This document shows, piece after piece, positions 57,950-64,000 of a stretch of 64,000 nucleotides of DNA (position 1 is the first letter of the stretch; each line of letters begins with the position of its first letter). Origin of the DNA: Toxotes chatareus (Eukaryota > Chordata > Actinopteri > Toxotidae); NCBI GenBank assembly GCA_016801885.1, contig CM028886.1, positions 18,131,866 to 18,195,865 on the forward strand. The letters run 5' to 3'. The translations under genes and the position numbers were made by a program. The notes under the pieces are model-generated. The model had not been told where the DNA came from, searched no databases, and saw only the letters and a program-made list of their open reading frames with translations.

Positions 57950-58140
57950 GCGTTTGCTAATGAGATGGGGGGAAAGTGTAGGACAGAACACAGAAAAAGA
58001 AAAAAAAATAAGTGTGAGGGAAAAAGACAAGTGGAGAGCAAAACAGCAAGAGAGAAAAGACAAAGTGGTACAAAAATGAACGAGAGAAAGACTGGAATTG
58101 AATAACTGGAATACGAGAGAATAAAGACAGGAAAGATAAT
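57950..58140. repeat. Purine-rich tract
   Basis: About 190 nt dominated by A and G on the plus strand (units such as gagagaaaagacaaag). It is a low-complexity intron segment. Confidence 0.75.
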
Positions 58141-58370
58141 AAATAAAATCAGGGGGGAAATTCTACAGGCAAGTCTAAACACAACCATCTTCACAGGCTA
58201 GACCCACCCTCATCTATAAGTGGCTCTTCAAGCTCTAGTCATCTTCTGTGTAAATGGTTGCAAATATCACCTACACCTGCCTCATTTTCAGCCATACTAA
58301 AATCCTGAACGAAATTAACAACATGTATTTATAATGCATTATGTTGCACACTGACATACAACATGAGTAT

Positions 58371-58425
58371 CTTTATAGGTATAAGTAACTTTATCGATCC
58401 CAGCATAGACACAGGGGTCATTACA
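58371..58425 (-). mobile_element. Possible inverted LINE tail fragment
   Basis: The stretch taactttatcgatcccagc resembles the reverse complement of the end of some fish non-LTR elements. It is short and the family is unknown. Confidence 0.25.
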
Positions 58426-58620
58426 CTCAATCACACTAACGCAAGGTACTTTTAAAAGTTTGTGAATTCACAACTGTTCAAGGTCTGGCAGAAAAGGCAG
58501 ACAAGAAATGGATTGCAATCTAAAGCAACAGAGTTTTCAACAGCTGGCAATGAATACTAGGAAACTCATTACAACCAAACAAGCATATTATACAAGCTCA
58601 ATCTGCAACAGTCGGGGAGA

Positions 58621-58628
<8 letters not shown>

Positions 58629-58651
<23 letters not shown>

Positions 58652-58655
58652 AAAA
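58629..58655. repeat. Poly(A) run of 27
   Basis: This is the longest homopolymer in the window, uninterrupted after atagt. Confidence 0.92.
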
Positions 58656-59115
58656 TATTGTACGTCCCAAGGTCTTTCAGATAAACTTTTCAGAGCTCTG
58701 GATGCACAGGATGCTGTAACAAAATTGTTACTTACTTACTTTGTTTCCTTACAGTACAAGACCATCCACATTTTCATTTTGTTGAATGTGAAAGGAATAT
58801 AACTCGCACATTTATTCAAAAATCTGCAGGGCATCTGCAAGGGCCTAGAGGCATCATATGATGAAACTTGATATATAAATCAATCAAACATCAACACACA
58901 GCAATGAGACTCAGTATTGTAGATAAGAGTTAATTAAGTCAGGCCTTTAGGTGCAAGCAGATGGCAAGCGGAAACCGCAGGCTGTAATCCAGGATTGTTT
59001 ATATTCTAGGTTTTGACTAGAAGGTACAGAGGACACGGCACTGCCACCGTGGCAAATTATACCACTGACATTATCAGAAACTGACATTAAAAGAAAAGGG
59101 TCTTCCATAAACTGT

Positions 59116-59144
59116 AAAAATAATAATAATAATAATAATAATAA
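59116..59144. repeat. (AAT)n microsatellite
   Basis: About nine AAT units are read directly. The triplet gives a leucine run in the minus-strand frame at 58947-59165. Confidence 0.9.
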
Positions 59145-59748
59145 CTGCCCCTTGCCTGCAAGCAACTATAAAGGGACTTTTTAGTAAAACCAAAAGAAAA
59201 AAGCTCTAAGTCATTCTCTGGTGTGTGCTATGGATTAATCACCAATATTTCAGCACAGGGCTTCCTCAAAGGCATGAGATAGATTTCCACAATCACATTT
59301 AATGATAATAACCTCACTTATAACTGATTAATATGTCTACAGTTGTAGCCAATTAAATTGCACAGGAAAATTAGTTAGATGCTTGGGAGCAATTCATTAT
59401 TGTACAGAAGTAGCTAGACAGGTTCCTTAGCTGTTTCTTTGAGACGCATCCATGCATGGTACTGTAAATCAGGCACCAGCAAACTGCTGTCTGGGGCTCA
59501 AAAAATGCTTTGCAGCTGGAGAATTTTAAATGGCTACCACTGGATAATGCCTTACAGGTTCCATATATCCACATCCAGTGTTTCATTGGGATGCAGGGCA
59601 GCATTTGAGATGCAGTTTGCCAACATGGTTTAGTTACATAAAAGAGGCAAGTGAATGCTGGGCAATGTGTTCCTTAGTAAATCATTAGAGCATGCTCCAG
59701 ATTTACAAAGAAGAAGTATCTGTCTCTTTTAAAAATGGTGGCAGTGTT

Positions 59749-59769
59749 AAAAAAAAAAAAAAAAAAAAA
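59749..59769. repeat. Poly(A) run of 21
   Basis: An uninterrupted A run follows cagtgtt. Confidence 0.92.
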
Positions 59770-62700
59770 GATGGTGAGGATTAGGACTGCTTTAGCTGAG
59801 CTCATTTACATCCCCAGCATCAGCAATCTAATGCTACTTGAGGAGGGATTAAGCCTCTCTCCCCTTGACTTTGATCAGATATACAACACTTGTCTTTCTA
59901 CTTAGAAATATTCACCCCCAGGGATAGAAGGGAAGGAACTCATGTATAATTTTCTACACTACCTCAGGTTTTTCCTTTGTAATAATCCGCATGTTAATGC
60001 AAAGGCACTGGCTATGTCTACAGTAAGTCCCTCATTTGCTCAGCCACAAGTCATGTTACACATTGATAAGGTTGAGCAAAATAATGTAATGGGTGCAGAG
60101 ATGCAATTCATATGGCATCATGCATATTTCTGGGGGTCATTTCATCATAGTGACCAGCTCTTCCTAATTTCAGATTTCAGAAGAGGATGATGATTCAGTG
60201 AGCAACACGGTAGCACAGCACCAACCAGAAGGCTACATTACAGAAGGGATTTGGTCATTTCTGTTTTATAAAATATGTAATGATCCTCACTTCGTCTTAT
60301 TATTCTTCTGAAATCAATGAATATTGATAGAGGTTCACACTGGTAACTTAACTCTTAATAAAAATGCTATTAAAATGGTTGCCTGATTTCACACCCATGA
60401 CTTCAATGTAAAGGATTTCCGGCTGTAGCCTGGTGGAGACACTGAGTTATTTTCATATCAGCTCAAACTGTGGAGAGCAACTTAGCACTCACTTGGATTG
60501 AAAAATTTTGCCATGGAGAAGTGGGCAAGTCAAAATTTCAGAATTTAATTCTCAATTTGTGTAGTAGAGCGCTGAAACGGCAATGCAGAGAGGACTGTGG
60601 GTTTAGTCCAGGCACACTACCAGACATGGAAATGCTTTAAGAAGCAAGCTTTTTCTGAGGCCTAATCTTATTCTGTTGGACAGTGGCTGGCAACAAGAAT
60701 GACAGTGTATCAATAGACCATATTCTCATGTTACCACACTGTCCCTGTTTGCTGTCTCGCTGCCTGGTTTAATGAATGTCCAGAGACAATTGAGATGGAA
60801 GGAATCGAAATGGGCTCCTGCGAGGGGCAGCAGCAACTCACAATTAGAATAGCCATTAATTCTCCATCTCACTGCCTCTCTGCTTGGAGTTGATTCTGTC
60901 TGGTTCTTTATGTCAGTCTTTCAGTCTCTGACTCTACACTTGTATCTATTTGCCTCTCTCTGTTTTTCTCTTAACCTTTCAGGCTCTATTGTCATCTTTC
61001 AAAGAGACAGTGACCCAGGATAAACACATGTCCATGGCTGCTATAAATGAAAGAACACCCGGCATTACGTTAGCTTCACAGCAACTACAGTTGCTATATG
61101 GTTACTACAGAATTATTACAGGATTTCTATTTCCCTGACAGCCACTCCAAGCCATATAGATTCTGTTTTTCTCAATAACAGACACAATAAAACACGATGG
61201 TTGTGTGGCGGTTCTTTCATAGGGAGACACACTAAGGAGAAAGAAATGTTGACTTGTACCACTTCATTCATACTGACTTCCATGCTGGGCCTCCAGGGTA
61301 AACACTGCATTGACCACATTTAATTAAATGAAAGTTGACAACTCTGTCCATCAAATATACTTATGTCTGAAAATTCCACAGTTCCACAGCAATGATGGAT
61401 ATTGGTCAACCTTGGGTTCGACACAGCTTCATTATCAAACACAGTGTTTGTAATGGGAAGTTGGTATTGTAAGTCTCCCTGCACGCTCTCTTTTTCCTCT
61501 TCTGTCCCTCTGTCTTCTTGTCAGTCATACACACACAAATGTTTGACAAACACGGTGGAAGTTGGACCCGGATGGAGAAGAGAACTGGGAAAGAGATGAA
61601 AGAGAGAGAGGTAGTAACAAAAGGAGGTGACTGGTTAAAGGACTGAGGTGTTGGGAGACGGTGGGGGGTGGACGGTGGATTGGGGAGAGATTTTGTGTTG
61701 CTGTGTGTTTAGTGTGAAACAATTGGTGATGAGCAGAAAGGGCAGGGATCTCTGAGGAAACAAGATCAAAGGACCATCTGCCCACATACAGGAGCCGGGC
61801 CGGATTTGGACGAGAGAGAGAGTGGCTCAAGCAGTGCCCAGGCCTGAAAAGGAGTGATGTTTCTGGCCCCTGGCAATAGAGGCTAACACCATCGTTAAAT
61901 GGAAAGGAACCCTCCATCTGCAGCTTTTTGTTTCCTCCAAGCTTTCCATTTCTCATACATACACTGAACCGTTTTCTTTTTGCTGTGCCTTGCATTATAG
62001 AATGAGTTGGCATGAGCAAATTTGGTCGACTGGCTTTGGGATTGCTTTGGATTGTATATAAAGATGAGAGGGGGAGAATTTTGACTCTCTTTAGTACAGT
62101 ATATCCCCTTGTTTGGATGACTGTGTGTCTTAGACCCCACAGTCCACCAGCATCAAAATGCACTAATTCAATTACAACATGCAGTTATTCACTGTTTTTC
62201 ATCTCAATAAAGAAAACTATAAAAAGTACTTCAATACAGAGATGACTGAATGTACACACAGGCCTACTCCAAATGGTTCTATAGTGCAAATTCTGATTCT
62301 GTCAATCATTGTAAAGTCAGTTAAAGTTGGATAAGGTCAATGAGGTACACAGCAATAAGAAAACACAAGAGCAGAATATTCTGAGGGAAATTATCTATAT
62401 TTGGGAATGGCTTTTAATCCTTCTCCTTAAGAGATTTTGCCTGAAGTTAGTTTATTTGTCACTGCTGTATATAAAGTAGTGGCTGTCTCTAAAAATAACA
62501 GCAGCACTTGCTGGGAGGTGGTTTGGGGTAAAGGGAGGCTGACACAGCAAATGCAAAGGAAAAGGTGCTGCCTGGAATTAGTGCATCACAGGTTTGGGGT
62601 TCACCCAAACTGCAGTAAATACCTACATCTTTGCGCCTGAACAGTTGTCTTGTGTTAAATTCACCGACAAAAAGCTGTTGAAAGGGAGATTTAGATGAGC

Positions 62701-64000
62701 TTTTAGCGCTGACTGAACCTAACCTTCACTCTCTGTGTTCATGGCGGTTGAGCAAAACAACTTGCTGAGACAAATTACTTGTGCAGCATCTCTTCAACAT
62801 GTTGGGAAGCTTCTGAGCAGGAAATGAAGCAAGAAAACATTATGAAGTTCTCCAAGTGTCAGAAAAGAAAGAATATTACACCTCAAGTAATGCAGACTCT
62901 TGAAAATTTTTGAAATATCTTGGCACTAGCTGTATGCTCACACAGTGTATGTCCATATTACTTTTCAGTTTGGATTTTTGGGAATATTTAAGTAGCCTGA
63001 GCTGCCAAATGCATGCGAAGAGAAACCAACACTCATTCATAATGTGGAAGAGTTGTGGCGTCTAGGTGAAGAGCTTTCACACATGGGATGTTTGGATTTG
63101 GTACATTATTATCGGAGATCCCAAGATTTGTTTTGTGAAACCTAAAACATTTTAAATGGCCAGACTTATACTGTAAAATGCTCCATCTCCAATGTTCTAC
63201 AGAGAATTTTCACCAATGGATACATAACTATTCAAAATTAATTTTTGTCTTACATATTAATGTGTAAGTTTAAGTTCCAACAGTCCAGTCCAAAAGATCC
63301 ATTTTATCTTGGTTTCATTTGTCCTGAGGCAGACAGAAAATTTCATCATTAAAAATTTTCCACGACATAAAGCTGCTATATTTGTGTCCCAGCAGTCCCA
63401 GTATATACAACCTGCCAGGCAGGATGAAAAGGCACACAGTAAGTTTCAGGTATGACTGAATAATGTGGCACTTTCATTTCAAATCCCCCAGACTGTCAGA
63501 ACAGTCCTTCTCCCTACTGTGCCTATACGTTCCAGTTGCTACTGTTCCACCTAATGTTTCAGGAGCTGGTGGGTAACCACAATGAAATAAAAGTGAGGGT
63601 GGATTTATTTCTTACTGTCCGACATTTCTGGGTAGAAATAACAGGCTTGGTGAGCCTTTAGTCTCGTAGTTCATGTAAACGTAGAGTTGCTATGCATGCA
63701 GTCTGAGAGGAGAGGTGACCAAGACTTCGGTAAGGCAGCAGAGCAAACAGGTCATCTAATAAAAAAAACATACTTTGTTAAGATAAGGTCAGAAAGACCT
63801 GTACACATTCCCAAGTCTCCAGTAGAGCCAAAGCACAGCAGAAACAGAGCTGCAAAAGTCTAGTGTCTAGATGAACGACTCCTGCTTACAGCATTAATGT
63901 ATTTAAGGTACCACCTCTACAGGACTAAATGTTTAATTAACCTTTCGAACCACTCAGGCTCTAATCAGCTTCTTCAGCATGATTAAAATCATTCAATCCC

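Larger units (their letters stand above)
56436..64000 (-). other. Intron upstream of exon w1 (partial)
   Basis: No Sushi1 or CUB1 exon was found in these 7.5 kb, so the upstream exon lies beyond the window. The stretch holds pyrimidine- and purine-rich tracts and several simple repeats. The 212-codon minus frame at 61525-62163, the longest in the window, shows no domain and ends in pyrimidine-derived low complexity. Confidence 0.75.

Noticed and set aside
61525..62163. Longest open frame in the window (212 codons, minus strand)
   Set aside because: It has no domain, signal peptide or CSMD similarity. It ends in Ser/Leu/Pro-rich sequence derived from a purine/pyrimidine-skewed tract and has no splice relation to the csmd3 exons.
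56436..64000. Search for Sushi1 and CUB1 exons upstream of w1
   Set aside because: No cysteine-spaced CCP or CUB motif was found on the minus strand, so these exons are taken to lie beyond the window.

Overview
The window is a slice of vertebrate nuclear genome, most probably from a teleost fish. It is AT-rich and intron-dominated. It carries one recognisable protein-coding gene, an internal part of csmd3 (CUB and Sushi multiple domains 3), on the minus strand. The fish assignment rests on the decayed Tc1/mariner and Penelope-like elements and on the compactness of the locus: 27 exons in about 50 kb, where mammalian CSMD introns are far longer. I cannot tell csmd3a from csmd3b or name the species.

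The gene enters at the high-coordinate end and leaves at the low end. Twenty-seven exons lie between 56435 and 6377, numbered here w1 to w27 in transcript order. Every one has an AG acceptor and a GT donor. Spliced, they give 4413 nt with no stop or frame break, about 1471 residues. The domain order is CUB2, linker, Sushi2, CUB3, Sushi3, CUB4, Sushi4, CUB5, Sushi5, CUB6, Sushi6, CUB7, Sushi7, CUB8, Sushi8, CUB9, Sushi9 and the first part of CUB10. Numbering assumes CUB1 and Sushi1 lie upstream, as in known CSMD proteins. Junctions between numbered domains are always phase 1; phase 0 and 2 introns fall only inside domains. The start codon, signal peptide, CUB1/Sushi1, the later CUB domains, the C-terminal sushi run and the transmembrane tail are outside the window.

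The 5' flank (56436-64000) and 3' flank (1-6376) hold no exon I can recognise and are taken as parts of larger introns. The largest internal introns are w1-w2 (8.0 kb), w6-w7 (4.3 kb, with a Penelope-like fragment between inverted repeats), w26-w27 (4.0 kb) and w15-w16 (3.9 kb, with a deleted Tc1 element). Simple repeats are scattered throughout.

No RNA gene, CRISPR array, operon or second protein gene was found. The points most worth a second look are a glycine-rich insertion in CUB2, the lost acidic residue of the CUB7 calcium site, the Penelope-like fragment, the twice-deleted Tc1 copy and three intronic hairpins.
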